A stretch of 64,000 nt of DNA from Rheinheimera sp. MMS21-TC3 (GTDB taxonomy: Bacteria > Pseudomonadota > Gammaproteobacteria > Enterobacterales > Alteromonadaceae). The notes under the pieces were generated by a model that ran no database searches, was not told the origin of the DNA, and saw only the letters and a program-made list of their open reading frames with translations. The position numbers were made by a program, and so were the translations under genes. Location of the stretch: contig NZ_CP135084.1 in NCBI RefSeq assembly GCF_032229285.1, forward strand, positions 3,072,109 through 3,136,108. Reading direction: 5' to 3'. Each line of letters opens with the position of its first letter. Position 1 is the first letter of the stretch. Shown one piece after another: positions 55,348 to 64,000 of the stretch.

Positions 55348-56961
55348 ATGACTCGATTAAAAATTAGTTGTGCTTTGCTTAGCTTGCTACTTGTAGCTTG
55401 CTCAGAGCCGGCATCTGTGACTAAAAATGACATTCCTACTGTAGAAGTTAATTTAGACAATGTACACCAAGATATCAAAGTATTAGCCTCAGACGAATTT
55501 GCTGGCCGTGGACCTTTAACAGCTGGCGAAACCTTAACCATCAACTACTTAGCTAAACAGTATCAAGATATAGGCTTAATAGGTGCTGTTGCTGGTGAGT
55601 ATTTACAGCCGGTTGAGATCGCTCAATTAACACCAGACCCAAATATGCATTTAACTATTGGTGAATTAAACTTTACCGCAGGTAGCGACTTTACAGCTCG
55701 TACCCAACAAATTCAGCCATTAATAGAGTTAAAAAACTCAGATGTAATTTTTGTTGGATACGGTATTAAGGCGCCAGAGTATCAGTGGAATGACTTTAAA
55801 GATGTTGATGTTAAAGGTAAGACAATCATTGTTTTAGTAAACGATCCTGGCTTTGCTACCCAAGACGATGATTTATTTACCGGTAATGCAATGACTTATT
55901 ATGGTCGCTGGACTTATAAATACGAAGAAGCCGCACGTCAAGGTGCCGCTGCGGTATTTATTGTCCATGAAACCGCCCCTGCTGCTTACCCATGGAGCGT
56001 TGTAGAAAGCTCTAACACCGGCAGTAAATATACCTTAATGGATAACAATAAAAATGCTTCACAAATTCCTATTATGGGCTGGATAGATGTTGCAGCCGCT
56101 GAAGCTGTTTTTCAACAAGCAAATCTTGATTATCATCAGTTAAAGCAACAAGCTCTTAGCCCTGAGTTCAAAGCAGTTGCCCTTAATAGCCAAGCAAATT
56201 TAACCCTAAAAAATCAGCTAGTCATGGCTAAATCACATAATGTGGTGGCGCAACTTACTGGCAGCGAATCACCAAATGAATACATTGTTATCGGTGCTCA
56301 TTGGGATCATTTTGGTGCTATTGAAACAGAAACTGGAACAAAAATATTTAATGGTGCTGTCGATAACGCTTCAGGCACAGCCGCTACCTTAGAAATAGCG
56401 CGTATAATGGCAAAAATGCATCAAAACAAACCTTTTAAGCGTTCAATAGTATTTGTTAACTTTACCGCTGAAGAGACCGGTTTAATTGGCTCAGAACAAT
56501 TTGCCCGTGGCAATATTATTCCAACCAAACAAATGGTCGCTTTATTAAATATTGACGGTATGAATGTTTTAGAGGGTACTGATTATATTTTACAGTATGG
56601 TAAAGGCTTATCAGAAATGGAAGATTATTTAGTACAAGCTGCCAAGGCCCAAGGCCGCAGTGTGAAAATGGATCCTAGACCGCAAAACGGTCTATTTTTC
56701 CGTTCTGATCACTTTTCTTTAGCAAAACAAGGCGTACCAAGTTTATTATTTATGAGCTTAGGCGATACCGACCCTGACTACATAGCTCACAGGTACCATA
56801 AAGAAAGCGATATTTATTTTCCAGAATGGTCATTAGGTGGTGTTAAACAAGATATTGAATTAATAGTCGATATTGCTACGCAATTAGCTAACAATGGCGA
56901 TTGGCCAAAGTGGAAAGCTGAATCAGACTTTAAAACTCGCAGGTTACAAGACCGACCTTAG
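55348..56961 (+). CDS. M28-family zinc peptidase lipoprotein with PA domain
   Basis: A 537-residue aminopeptidase/PSMA-like enzyme. A lipoprotein signal has LLVAC (Cys18). A PA domain lies at about 120-270. The M28 zinc ligands are seen in GAHWDHFGA, NGAVDNASGTAATLE, AEETGLIGSEQ (catalytic Glu pair), NIDGMN and the His in HRYHKESD. It would release amino acids or peptides outside the inner membrane. It is a lone gene ended by a shared terminator. Confidence 0.93.
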   Translation: MTRLKISCALLSLLLVACSEPASVTKNDIPTVEVNLDNVHQDIKVLASDEFAGRGPLTAGETLTINYLAKQYQDIGLIGAVAGEYLQPVEIAQLTPDPNMHLTIGELNFTAGSDFTARTQQIQPLIELKNSDVIFVGYGIKAPEYQWNDFKDVDVKGKTIIVLVNDPGFATQDDDLFTGNAMTYYGRWTYKYEEAARQGAAAVFIVHETAPAAYPWSVVESSNTGSKYTLMDNNKNASQIPIMGWIDVAAAEAVFQQANLDYHQLKQQALSPEFKAVALNSQANLTLKNQLVMAKSHNVVAQLTGSESPNEYIVIGAHWDHFGAIETETGTKIFNGAVDNASGTAATLEIARIMAKMHQNKPFKRSIVFVNFTAEETGLIGSEQFARGNIIPTKQMVALLNIDGMNVLEGTDYILQYGKGLSEMEDYLVQAAKAQGRSVKMDPRPQNGLFFRSDHFSLAKQGVPSLLFMSLGDTDPDYIAHRYHKESDIYFPEWSLGGVKQDIELIVDIATQLANNGDWPKWKAESDFKTRRLQDRP

Positions 56962-56988
56962 TGCTTTACTAAAATAAAGTTTTCAACT

Positions 56989-57014
56989 AAAAACCGCCCA
57001 ATTTGGGCGGTTTT
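56989..57014. terminator. Bidirectional terminator between the M28 peptidase and MscS genes
   Basis: CCGCCCA (56994-57000) pairs with TGGGCGG (57004-57010) around a 3-base loop, with A4 and T4 flanks. Confidence 0.88.
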
Positions 57015-57022
57015 ATTGTTTA

Positions 57023-58342
57023 TTAACCTTGTTCAACCTGCTGTGGCTTGGCTTCAACACTTAGCACCGAGCTTGATGATGACGGTCCTCTTAATGCCCT
57101 AATATCGTGCCCTGTTGGTGACTCATGCGCTCTTAAACCAAACTCACGTAATACGGCAAACACATGGTCAAAAATGTCTGCTTGAATATTCTCATATTCA
57201 GCCCACTTAGTGGTATTAGTAAAGGCATAAATCTCAATTGGCAAGCCATCGGTCGTTGGGCCTAACTGTCGCACTAATAAGGTCATTTCTTGATGAATAG
57301 ACGGATGCGACTTTAAAAAAGATAGTAAGTAGTTTCTAAAGGTACCTATATTGGTTAGCCTGCGACCATTTATAGTCAGCGACATATCAACTTGCTTTTT
57401 ACTATTGGACTGTTCTATGTCTTTAGTCTTTTGCTCTAAATAACTGCCTAGCAACTCTGCTTTACTTAGCCGTTGAATCATAGCTTCATCTAAAAAACAA
57501 ATGCTACTAGTATCAATTAAAACACTACGTTTAATTCGTCGACCTCCCGACTCAGACATGCCGCGCCAGTTCTTAAAAGAGTCTGAGATCAAGGCATAAG
57601 TAGGCACTGTCGTGATGGTTTTATCCCAGTTGCGTACTTTAACAGTGGTTAAACCTATATCAATCACATCGCCATCTGCACCATATTTAGGCATTTCTAG
57701 CCAGTCACCCACAGACAACATTGAGTTAGCTGATAATTGAATACCCGCAACTAAACCTAGGATAGGATCTTTAAACACCAACATTAATACTGCTGATAAA
57801 GCACCCAAACCACTTAATAACAAGAGTGGCGATTTACCCATAAATAATGAAACAGCTAATACCACAACAAAAATACTTCCTATTAGCTTAGCTGTTTGCA
57901 GCACACCACGAAGCGGGAAACGCATCTCTGTAATTTTGCTATAGGCTAACCTTTCTAAAAAATCTAAAAAGGAAAAGAACACTAATAAACTAAATAATAA
58001 AATCCACTGATCAGTCGCAACTTTAATAAACCATAACAATGAATCGGTACTTTCAAACCATAAACCGGCTTGCACTTGCAATACTATGGCTTGAACAATA
58101 AAAGCGACACGTTGAAATAGCTTATGCGTAAGTAGCAATTGCTGCCAATTCCCTTTAGCTTTAGTGGCTAACTTAGTTACTAAACCAAAAACTGGGCCAT
58201 GCAAAAAATAATGCACAAAAACAGTAAACAATACTAACCAAGCTAAAACTAAGCCATCAAAAGCCAACTCTGCCTGATTAGGCATATATCTTTCTAACCA
58301 AGTAATTAAAAACTCTTGAAACTTTCCTCGTAAACCATCCAC
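57023..58342 (-). CDS. MscS-family mechanosensitive channel, YbdG-like
   Basis: A 439-residue small-conductance mechanosensitive channel. Five hydrophobic segments at about 20-175 precede the pore helix (LLLLSGLGALSAVLMLVFKDPILGLVAGIQ, of which GLGALSAVLMLVFKDPILG is typical). The beta-domain (LSVGDWLEMPKYGADGDVIDI, with VPTYALISDSFKNW) and a long C-terminal domain follow. The size and the end fit the YbdG/MscM subgroup. The start is GTG with AAAGGAG 10 bases before. It may open under osmotic downshift. Confidence 0.92.
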   Translation of the reverse strand: MDGLRGKFQEFLITWLERYMPNQAELAFDGLVLAWLVLFTVFVHYFLHGPVFGLVTKLATKAKGNWQQLLLTHKLFQRVAFIVQAIVLQVQAGLWFESTDSLLWFIKVATDQWILLFSLLVFFSFLDFLERLAYSKITEMRFPLRGVLQTAKLIGSIFVVVLAVSLFMGKSPLLLLSGLGALSAVLMLVFKDPILGLVAGIQLSANSMLSVGDWLEMPKYGADGDVIDIGLTTVKVRNWDKTITTVPTYALISDSFKNWRGMSESGGRRIKRSVLIDTSSICFLDEAMIQRLSKAELLGSYLEQKTKDIEQSNSKKQVDMSLTINGRRLTNIGTFRNYLLSFLKSHPSIHQEMTLLVRQLGPTTDGLPIEIYAFTNTTKWAEYENIQADIFDHVFAVLREFGLRAHESPTGHDIRALRGPSSSSSVLSVEAKPQQVEQG

Positions 58343-58433
58343 TTTGCCGATTCTCCTTTGTGCAGACTAAACATAGGTGTTGCTTATATTAAGCTAAATC
58401 AATCGCAATTACTGTTTAAGTACAGTCACTAAC

Positions 58434-59603
58434 CTAGTTAACCTTATTTTTATTGCTGCTTTGTTCAAAGCAGCCAAATAATATAGACAATAACACCATC
58501 ACTAAAGCGGCAACAACAAGACCGCTAAAGGGAAGTATATAATTATCACTTCTATCGCGTAATACTCCGACTATAGCGGGCGCCAGTGAACCAAGACAAA
58601 AGCCAAAGGTTAGCATCATAGAAGTTAAACTAGCCGCTTGTATGGGAGTATCTGTTTGTTGAACAGGTAAGGTAAGTGAAATAGCAAACATACCGGTTAA
58701 AGCCATACCTGAAAAAACACAAACCAACCAAGGTAATTGCATAGGCCACAGCGTAATACTCATTAACGATAAAGCTACTACCGAATTCATCACAATTAAT
58801 AATTGATAGATCTTAGGCAGCCAACGCAATAAAGCCGGAGCAATAAAGGCGCCTACTAATCCAGCAAACATAAAAAGGCTAGCATAATGACTGGCCTGCA
58901 CTAATGTTGCTCCTGCTTCCTCATAACGCGCCACTAACCAAGTTGTCAGCGAATAAAATAAGCCACTTTGTAAAGCAAACAACAAGGTAAATATCCACGC
59001 TTTTATTGAGTTTAGCGGTAATTTAGGTGCAGTTGTCCGGATATGATTAACTTGTTTAGGTAATAAAGGCTGCCAAACACACCAGGCCAAAAGTACGGGC
59101 AAACTCCACGTTGCCATGGCCCAACGCCAATCTTGTAAATAAGCTAGTAAAGGTACCGTAAACACTAAACCAAAGGCAGCACCTAAGGTAATGCTAAGGG
59201 TATAAATTGGCATTATTGTGCCTAAGCGCTGATTAAAGCGTAATTTAATAAAGCCAGCCATTAAGGTGCCACAAATGGCAATACCAACACCAATACCAAT
59301 AGCCGTTAACAACAAAACCAGAGGATTATTGGCCCAAAAACGTAGCGCTAACGACAAGGTTAATATAGCTAGTGCCGCACTAATACAGCGCTCTAAGCCA
59401 AAACGTGCCGCAAGCCAAGGCGAGACAACGGCCATTATCCCCATCATTAAAACCGGTAAAGTCGTAATTAGCCCCACCGCAGCACGGGATAGCCCAGTAT
59501 CGGCAACAATGAGCTCAATAAGAGGTGCTATAGAAGTTAAAGCCGGCCTTAAGTTAAGACTAACCAGTACTAACGCTATCAGCGGTAGTAATCGAATATG
59601 CAT
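58434..59603 (-). CDS. MFS transporter, CynX/NimT family
   Basis: A 389-residue, 12-helix transporter. It starts with SLNLRPALTSIAPLIELI, typical of the CynX/NimT subfamily, which includes cyanate and 2-nitroimidazole transporters. The motif PWLAARFGLER and the segment TLPVQQTDTPIQAASLTSM are conserved. The substrate is unknown. It stands alone between the MscS and MliC genes. Confidence 0.9.
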   Translation of the reverse strand: MHIRLLPLIALVLVSLNLRPALTSIAPLIELIVADTGLSRAAVGLITTLPVLMMGIMAVVSPWLAARFGLERCISAALAILTLSLALRFWANNPLVLLLTAIGIGVGIAICGTLMAGFIKLRFNQRLGTIMPIYTLSITLGAAFGLVFTVPLLAYLQDWRWAMATWSLPVLLAWCVWQPLLPKQVNHIRTTAPKLPLNSIKAWIFTLLFALQSGLFYSLTTWLVARYEEAGATLVQASHYASLFMFAGLVGAFIAPALLRWLPKIYQLLIVMNSVVALSLMSITLWPMQLPWLVCVFSGMALTGMFAISLTLPVQQTDTPIQAASLTSMMLTFGFCLGSLAPAIVGVLRDRSDNYILPFSGLVVAALVMVLLSILFGCFEQSSNKNKVN

Positions 59604-59637
59604 AAAATAACCAAAAGGTTTTCACAGTTATCTAATC

Positions 59638-59662
59638 AAAAATGGCTGTCAAACAACAGCCA
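59638..59662 (-). terminator. Terminator of the mliC-like gene
   Basis: TGGCTGT (59643-59649) pairs with ACAGCCA (59656-59662) around a 6-base loop and is followed on the minus strand by five U. It lies 50 bases past the MliC stop. Confidence 0.7.
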
Positions 59663-59712
59663 TAATACAGTTGACGCAACGAGCCTAGCTTATATGTAAA
59701 CTCAGTTCCCAA

Positions 59713-60075
59713 TTATAGCTCAGCACAAGTCTCGATAATTTCACCGGTAGAATCATCGGCATTATGCTTAAACAGCATAGCTTCAGCCCCAGTTCCAGAG
59801 CCTTTACTCCACCATTCAAAGCCGCCTCCCGCATAGCGAGAGCCACTTGCCGAGACTGCAAGCTGCATATTGTAGTTATTGCCTTTATATTGGATTAAGG
59901 CTAAGTCAGTTGTGGTATAAGTTGCAATTATAGAAGCACCACTTTCACACAGGTAATTATAGGTTGCCGATGGAGTAGCCTCTGTTATCTGCTTATTACT
60001 ATCCTCTTGTACTGGGTCTGAGCAACCGCTAACAACTATAGTAAATACCAATAATAAACTTGCAATAATTCTCAT
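59713..60075 (-). CDS. MliC-family C-type lysozyme inhibitor lipoprotein
   Basis: A 120-residue lipoprotein that blocks C-type lysozyme. The signal peptide has VSGC (Cys18). The mature domain begins YLCESGASIIATY and has the inhibitory SASGSRYAGGGFEWWSKG loop, both typical of MliC. The final Cys pairs with the first. It would protect the peptidoglycan from host or predator lysozyme. Confidence 0.9.
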   Translation of the reverse strand: MRIIASLLLVFTIVVSGCSDPVQEDSNKQITEATPSATYNYLCESGASIIATYTTTDLALIQYKGNNYNMQLAVSASGSRYAGGGFEWWSKGSGTGAEAMLFKHNADDSTGEIIETCAEL

Positions 60076-60240
60076 TTTTTCTCAATTTTGTTACTTTAGT
60101 ATCTTAGCTTGACAGTCAAATGCTCTGGATAAAGGAAGGCACACTAAAGCTGATCGGCTATAATAGCTAAAATCACCGCAATAAAACGCCAATTTAAAGG
60201 TTCTAAGGCAGTGATTTCTAAATTTAGTTTAATAAAAAGC

Positions 60241-61703
60241 TTACTGCTCTATTTCAGATAATGATATACCTAAAGCTTTAGCAATACCGGCGCCATAAGC
60301 TGGATCGGCTTTTAAACAGTTTCCTATATGGCGTTTTCTTACCATATCATCAACATTGGCCAATTCAGCTGCTGTGTTAGAAAATAACACCTGTTGTTGC
60401 TCTTTGGTCATTAAACGGAATAAATTCCCTGGCTGGGTATAATAATCAGTATCGTCATCTCTAAAATCCCAATTATAAGCAGCTCCCGACAACTCTAATG
60501 GCGGTTCTTTCGCTGTAGGGCATTCTTGCCATAACCCCATGCTATTGGGCTCATAGCCTTTTGCACTGCCATAATTACCATCCACTCTCATGGCACCATC
60601 GCGATGATAGCTAGACACTGGGCAACGCGGCTTATTTACCGGAATTTGGCTATGATTTACCCCTAAACGATAACGTTGGGTATCACCATACGAAAATAAA
60701 CGGCCTTGGAGCATTTTATCTGGCGAGAAACCAATGCCGGGTACTATGTTGGCAGGATTAAAAGCCGCTTGTTCAACTTCAGCAAAATAGTTTTCAGGAT
60801 TCTTATTTAGCTCAAAGGTACCAACATCAATTAATGGATAATCGCCGTGTGGCCAAACCTTTGTTAAATCAAAAGGATGAAAACGATAATGTGCAGCTTC
60901 TTGCTCTGGCATTATCTGTACTTTTAAATCCCAACGGGGAAATCGCCCCGCTCAATAGCTTCATACAAATCACGTTGATGGCTTTCTCTATCCTTGCCAA
61001 TAATAGCTTCGGCCTCACTATTGGATAAATTCTTAATACCTTGCTGACATTTAAAATGAAATTTCACCCAAAACCGTTCATTATCGGCGTTAATAAAACT
61101 AAAGGTATGACTACCAAAACCATGCATATGACGATAAGAACTAGGTAAGCCGCGATCACTCATTACAATAGTCACTTGGTGCAGTGCTTCTGGCAGTAAG
61201 GTCCAAAAGTCCCAATTACTTTGCGCATTGTGCATATTGGTACGAGGGTCACGTTTCACCACGTGGTTAAGATCGGGAAACTTTAACGGATCACGCATAA
61301 AGAACACTGGAGTATTATTACCCACCATGTCCCAATTGCCTTCTTCGGTATAAAACTTTAAAGCAAATCCCCTAATATCTCGCTCAGCATCAGCTGCCCC
61401 ACGCTCACCAGCTACGGTAGAAAAGCGGGCAAACATTTCTGTTTTTTTGCCTATCTCAGAAAACAGTTTGGCTTTAGTATATTGCGTAATATCATGAGTA
61501 ACGGTAAAAGTACCAAAAGCACCCGAGCCTTTAGCGTGCATACGGCGCTCTGGAATTACTTCTCGATCAAAGTGCGCTAGTTTTTCTAAAAACCAAAAGT
61601 CTTGCATTAACAAAGGGCCGCGTGGCCCAGCTGTCATAGAGTTTTGATTGTCAGCAACAGGACAGCCATTAGTAGTAGTTAGTTTTTTTGTTTTATCGTC
61701 CAT
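60241..61703 (-). pseudogene. katA: Catalase, frameshifted by one base in a short C run
   Basis: The two frames form one clade-3 heme catalase of about 487 residues. The first half has the distal His in [12 protein letters not shown], the Asn region [11 protein letters not shown] and reads to ERGDFPVGI, then stops. The second half begins inside the conserved [14 protein letters not shown] segment and has the proximal Tyr in [12 protein letters not shown]. The shift is at a run of four C (G at 60936-60939 on the plus strand) where five C would restore the frame. Start ATG 61703 has GAGGG upstream. Either a true inactivation or a sequencing error is possible. Confidence 0.85.
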
Positions 61704-61794
61704 CAAACTTCCCTCTTAATTGCCTTTGCGCCAATAGTTATTTGCTGCAGCTACGGTTTGAAAATTAGTCGCAATAACCTGTGACGCAGCAGTA

Positions 61795-61832
61795 AGTATA
61801 GCTTACTGCTTAGTTAGTATAGCTTACTGCTT
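61795..61832. repeat. Two tandem 17-bp repeats upstream of the catalase
   Basis: AGTATAGCTTACTGCTT occurs at 61795-61811 and 61816-61832, 21 bases apart (two helix turns). Each holds ATAGCT, which fits the ATAGnT half-site of OxyR. They lie about 90-130 bases before the catalase start and could be a regulator site; the OxyR link is inference. Confidence 0.5.
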
Positions 61833-61860
61833 CAGAATAGGAACTAAAGTTTACGTTTCG

Positions 61861-62847
61861 TTACAGCATTTCTTGGCGTAATTGCTCTGGACTTTTTGCT
61901 GACAATAACCCCGGTGCAACATCAAATACAGTTTTAGCCCCAACTTCACCGGCCTTAACTAATCGATGTACAGCACGGGCATAGGCCACTAATACACTAG
62001 AGGTAAATTCAGGATTGCTTTCTAAGGCTAATGAATACTCTATGTTTTGCTTACTGCTTTCTCCAGTAACACCGCTACGGATGACAAAGCCACCATGAGG
62101 CATTTTAGTATGATCTTTGTCAAAGCTGGCTTCATCAATAAAATGAACTTTAGTATCATAATCAGCAAAATAATCGGCCATTGTAACTATGCTATGCCGA
62201 ATCGCCTCAGCATCTGCAGTAGGTTGCAACACAACATAACACTCACGGGTATGCTTGTCTCTAGTGCTTAATGTTGGCTGCTCACCGCTACGTACTCTGG
62301 CTATCGCATTTTCGCTAGGTAGGGTATATTGCGCTGCTTTTTTTACACCTGGCACACGGCGTATAGCATCAGAATGGCCTTGGCTTAAGCCTTTACCCCA
62401 AAACGTATAGGTTTCACCTACTGGTAACGTAGCTTCAGCATATAACCTATTTAATGAAAACAAGCCTGGATCCCAGCCTACAGATAACAAAGCAATATGC
62501 TTAGATTTTTTTGCTGCTTGGTCTAAAGCAGCATAATACTCATTAATTTTAGCGTGGGTATCAAAGCTATCTACCGTATTAAAAAACTGAGCTAAATATG
62601 GCCCTTGCTCAGGTAAGTCGGTTTTAGATCCACCGCACAAAATCATAACATCCACATTTGCTTGATGCTGTTCAATATCGGTCATAGCATAAACCGGCAC
62701 TTTGTCATTTAAGAGGCTGATACTAGCAGGATCACGGCGACTAAATACCGCCACTAATTTCATATCGGGGTTTTGTTGTAACGCAGCTTCAACGCCACGC
62801 CCTAAATTACCATAACCAGCAATGGCTACTCTAATTGGCTCCATCAT
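61861..62847 (-). CDS. ddh: meso-Diaminopimelate D-dehydrogenase
   Basis: Ddh reversibly makes meso-diaminopimelate from tetrahydrodipicolinate, ammonia and NADPH, a one-step branch of lysine and peptidoglycan precursor synthesis. The Rossmann start (VAIAGYGNLGRGVEAAL) and the substrate region (LLSVGWDPGLFSLNRLYAE, TYTFWGKGLSQGHSDAIRRV) match the family. The length is 328 residues after choosing the ATG at 62847 (AAGG 9 bases upstream); an ORF extension of 17 residues upstream is not conserved. The enzyme is sporadic in gammaproteobacteria. No other lysine gene is next to it. Confidence 0.92.
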   Translation of the reverse strand: MMEPIRVAIAGYGNLGRGVEAALQQNPDMKLVAVFSRRDPASISLLNDKVPVYAMTDIEQHQANVDVMILCGGSKTDLPEQGPYLAQFFNTVDSFDTHAKINEYYAALDQAAKKSKHIALLSVGWDPGLFSLNRLYAEATLPVGETYTFWGKGLSQGHSDAIRRVPGVKKAAQYTLPSENAIARVRSGEQPTLSTRDKHTRECYVVLQPTADAEAIRHSIVTMADYFADYDTKVHFIDEASFDKDHTKMPHGGFVIRSGVTGESSKQNIEYSLALESNPEFTSSVLVAYARAVHRLVKAGEVGAKTVFDVAPGLLSAKSPEQLRQEML

Positions 62848-63005
62848 TAAAAACGACCTTATACAATTAAAAAAAGAAAACAGCCTAAAAACAGCCAACT
62901 TAAATATGCGGAATTTTGGCTAAAACTACAAGTAACTATTTTCTTATAGACTCTTTTTTTTAAGCTGAGCCTGCACCAATAAACCTTAACTAGTTATATG
63001 CATAT

Positions 63006-63578
63006 TTAAACTTCTTTCACAGCACTAAATGGAATTATTTTCACCAAAAAACTTAATAGCCACTTAGTCTTATGCCTTAAGCTAAATACCACTATAGATG
63101 AACCTATTGCGACCAAGATAGCACCTATAATATCTAGTGGAAAATGTACCCCAACATAAACTCTAGACAAACCGCTAATTAAACTAATACCGCTTAGTAA
63201 ATAGGCTAGCCTGCGGGTGCTTTTATTAAATAACAACATTATGGCTATACAGAAAATAAATGTAGTGTGATCAGACGGAAAAGAAGAATCAGGCGCATGC
63301 TCAACCAACTGGGTACCTAGGCCTTGCACAAAGGGTCTAGAATGGTAATAAAACAATGAAATGCTATAGCTTGTAAGCATACCTAACAACACAGCTAAAC
63401 CAGCCTGATAGCTGGACGTCATCTTTGCTAATTTACCGCTAAACCACAACCAACCGAGAATAACTATAAAAACATAAGGCGTAGCTTCTGCTAAGCCAAT
63501 TAACATTTGATCTATTGATTTATTGTTACCCGCATATTGATTTATAAATAAAAAAGCAGAAATATTGAACTGTTCCAT
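63006..63578 (-). CDS. PAP2-family undecaprenyl-diphosphate phosphatase, BcrC-like
   Basis: A 190-residue membrane phosphatase with about five helices. The three PAP2 motifs are visible: SRPFV (first part), PSDHTTF (catalytic His) and SRVYVGVHFPLDIIGA. It resembles BcrC/YbjG, which recycle undecaprenyl pyrophosphate for cell wall synthesis and give bacitracin resistance. Other lipid phosphatases of the family are possible. Confidence 0.9.
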   Translation of the reverse strand: MEQFNISAFLFINQYAGNNKSIDQMLIGLAEATPYVFIVILGWLWFSGKLAKMTSSYQAGLAVLLGMLTSYSISLFYYHSRPFVQGLGTQLVEHAPDSSFPSDHTTFIFCIAIMLLFNKSTRRLAYLLSGISLISGLSRVYVGVHFPLDIIGAILVAIGSSIVVFSLRHKTKWLLSFLVKIIPFSAVKEV

Positions 63579-63615
63579 TTTATTAATCTAGGCTCCATGT
63601 ACTCAGTACTAAAGT

Positions 63616-63813
63616 TTAAGTTTTGGTTTCAGCAGATACCGACGCTAACCGCATGGCTTGTAGCTCTTCAGCGGTTTTTAAACGACAGACAGCTAATTGC
63701 TGTAAGCGCATATCTTTAATGGTCGCTAGCGGGTCAGCAGCTTTTAACTCTGTTTGCGAATTTTCATATGCAAGACTGTCATCCGTTTGCTTTTCATTAG
63801 TAGTATCTAACAT
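63616..63813 (-). CDS. Small soluble protein of unknown function
   Basis: A 65-residue acidic, helical protein with a basic-rich second half (MRLQQLAVCRLKTAEELQAMR). I chose the ATG at 63813 (GGAA 8 bases upstream); the longer reading would add an implausible hydrophobic start. No family is recognised and no role is suggested by the PAP2 gene 37 bases downstream. Confidence 0.45.
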   Translation of the reverse strand: MLDTTNEKQTDDSLAYENSQTELKAADPLATIKDMRLQQLAVCRLKTAEELQAMRLASVSAETKT

Positions 63814-63933
63814 AACAAAATTCCATATAAATATAATATAAAACAATACATTACAGCATTTCTCTCTAAAGCACAGCCGTTGTAAGCTAATCTTTTGCTT
63901 AACCCCTATCTATTAGCTGCACTTAACGCCATA

Positions 63934-64000
63934 CTAAATTTGTTGCGCAGCACTTTTATCTTTTGCACGCCAAATGAATATGTAATGGCTGTTCAAAGTT
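63934..64000 (-). CDS. Possible 3' end of a gene cut by the right edge
   Basis: The minus strand is open from the window edge to a TAG at 63934 and reads HYIFIWRAKDKSAAQQI at its end, which could be the C-terminus of a methyltransferase-like protein. Another frame here is also open, so this is only a weak indication. The 120 bases before (63814-63933) hold nothing recognisable. Confidence 0.22.
   Translation of the reverse strand, partial: TLNSHYIFIWRAKDKSAAQQI

Noticed and set aside
62848..63005. Possible lysine riboswitch before ddh
   Set aside because: The region is too short and lacks the conserved lysine-aptamer elements.

Overview
The window is ordinary chromosomal DNA of a gammaproteobacterium. 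The best fit is an Alteromonadales-like aquatic species of the Rheinheimera/Alishewanella/Arsukibacterium type. This rests on the gene set (hrcA with sigma-32 promoters, luxS, a Dld-II-like oxidase, a fused Mrp A/B antiporter, a MipA/DUF3019/RstA-RstB module, TPR-GGDEF proteins, a PEP-CTERM protein), on low-to-moderate GC and on short intergenic spaces. It is a judgement from protein families, not a search result. I see no prophage, insertion sequence, CRISPR array or rRNA. The only RNA gene is ssrA (tmRNA).

Layout. 1-1.2 kb: the start of a small Tat-signal protein cut by the left edge, then an M48 lipoprotein protease. 1.2-9.9 kb: the heat-shock chaperone set on the minus strand (hrcA, grpE, then dnaK, dnaJ), interrupted by luxS and a large FAD/Fe-S D-lactate dehydrogenase-like enzyme. 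hrcA, grpE and dnaK each have a clear sigma-32 promoter. 10-15 kb: housekeeping block nadK, recN (with a LexA box), bamE, rnfH/ratA, smpB and ssrA. 15-21 kb: a six-gene Mrp/Mnh Na+/H+ antiporter operon, read from mnhA/B to mnhG, preceded by a leader that folds like a regulatory RNA.

21-41 kb: fumC, a periplasmic amidohydrolase, an rRNA/tRNA methyltransferase with the remains of a DnaQ-type exonuclease behind it, a ThrE-type exporter, a SulP transporter, a MipA-DUF3019-response regulator-histidine kinase operon, a Bcr/CflA exporter, a 51-residue acidic Cys-containing small protein, pyrC, comM, a SWIM-SNF2 helicase and endonuclease I.

41-51 kb is the most distinctive part. A five-gene minus-strand cluster encodes three paralogous exported TPR-TM-GGDEF proteins plus an S41 protease lipoprotein and a small lipoprotein. 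Divergent from it is a PEP-CTERM protein gene with an excellent sigma-54 (-24/-12) promoter. All three GGDEF proteins read GGEEI rather than GGEEF but keep the RxxD I-site. 51-64 kb is a mixed set: TRIC/YicG channel, VOC protein, thioredoxin-fold protein, NYN nuclease, DksA-like zinc finger, MgtC, M28 peptidase, MscS channel, CynX-type MFS, MliC lysozyme inhibitor, a catalase gene broken by one missing base, meso-diaminopimelate dehydrogenase and a PAP2 phosphatase.
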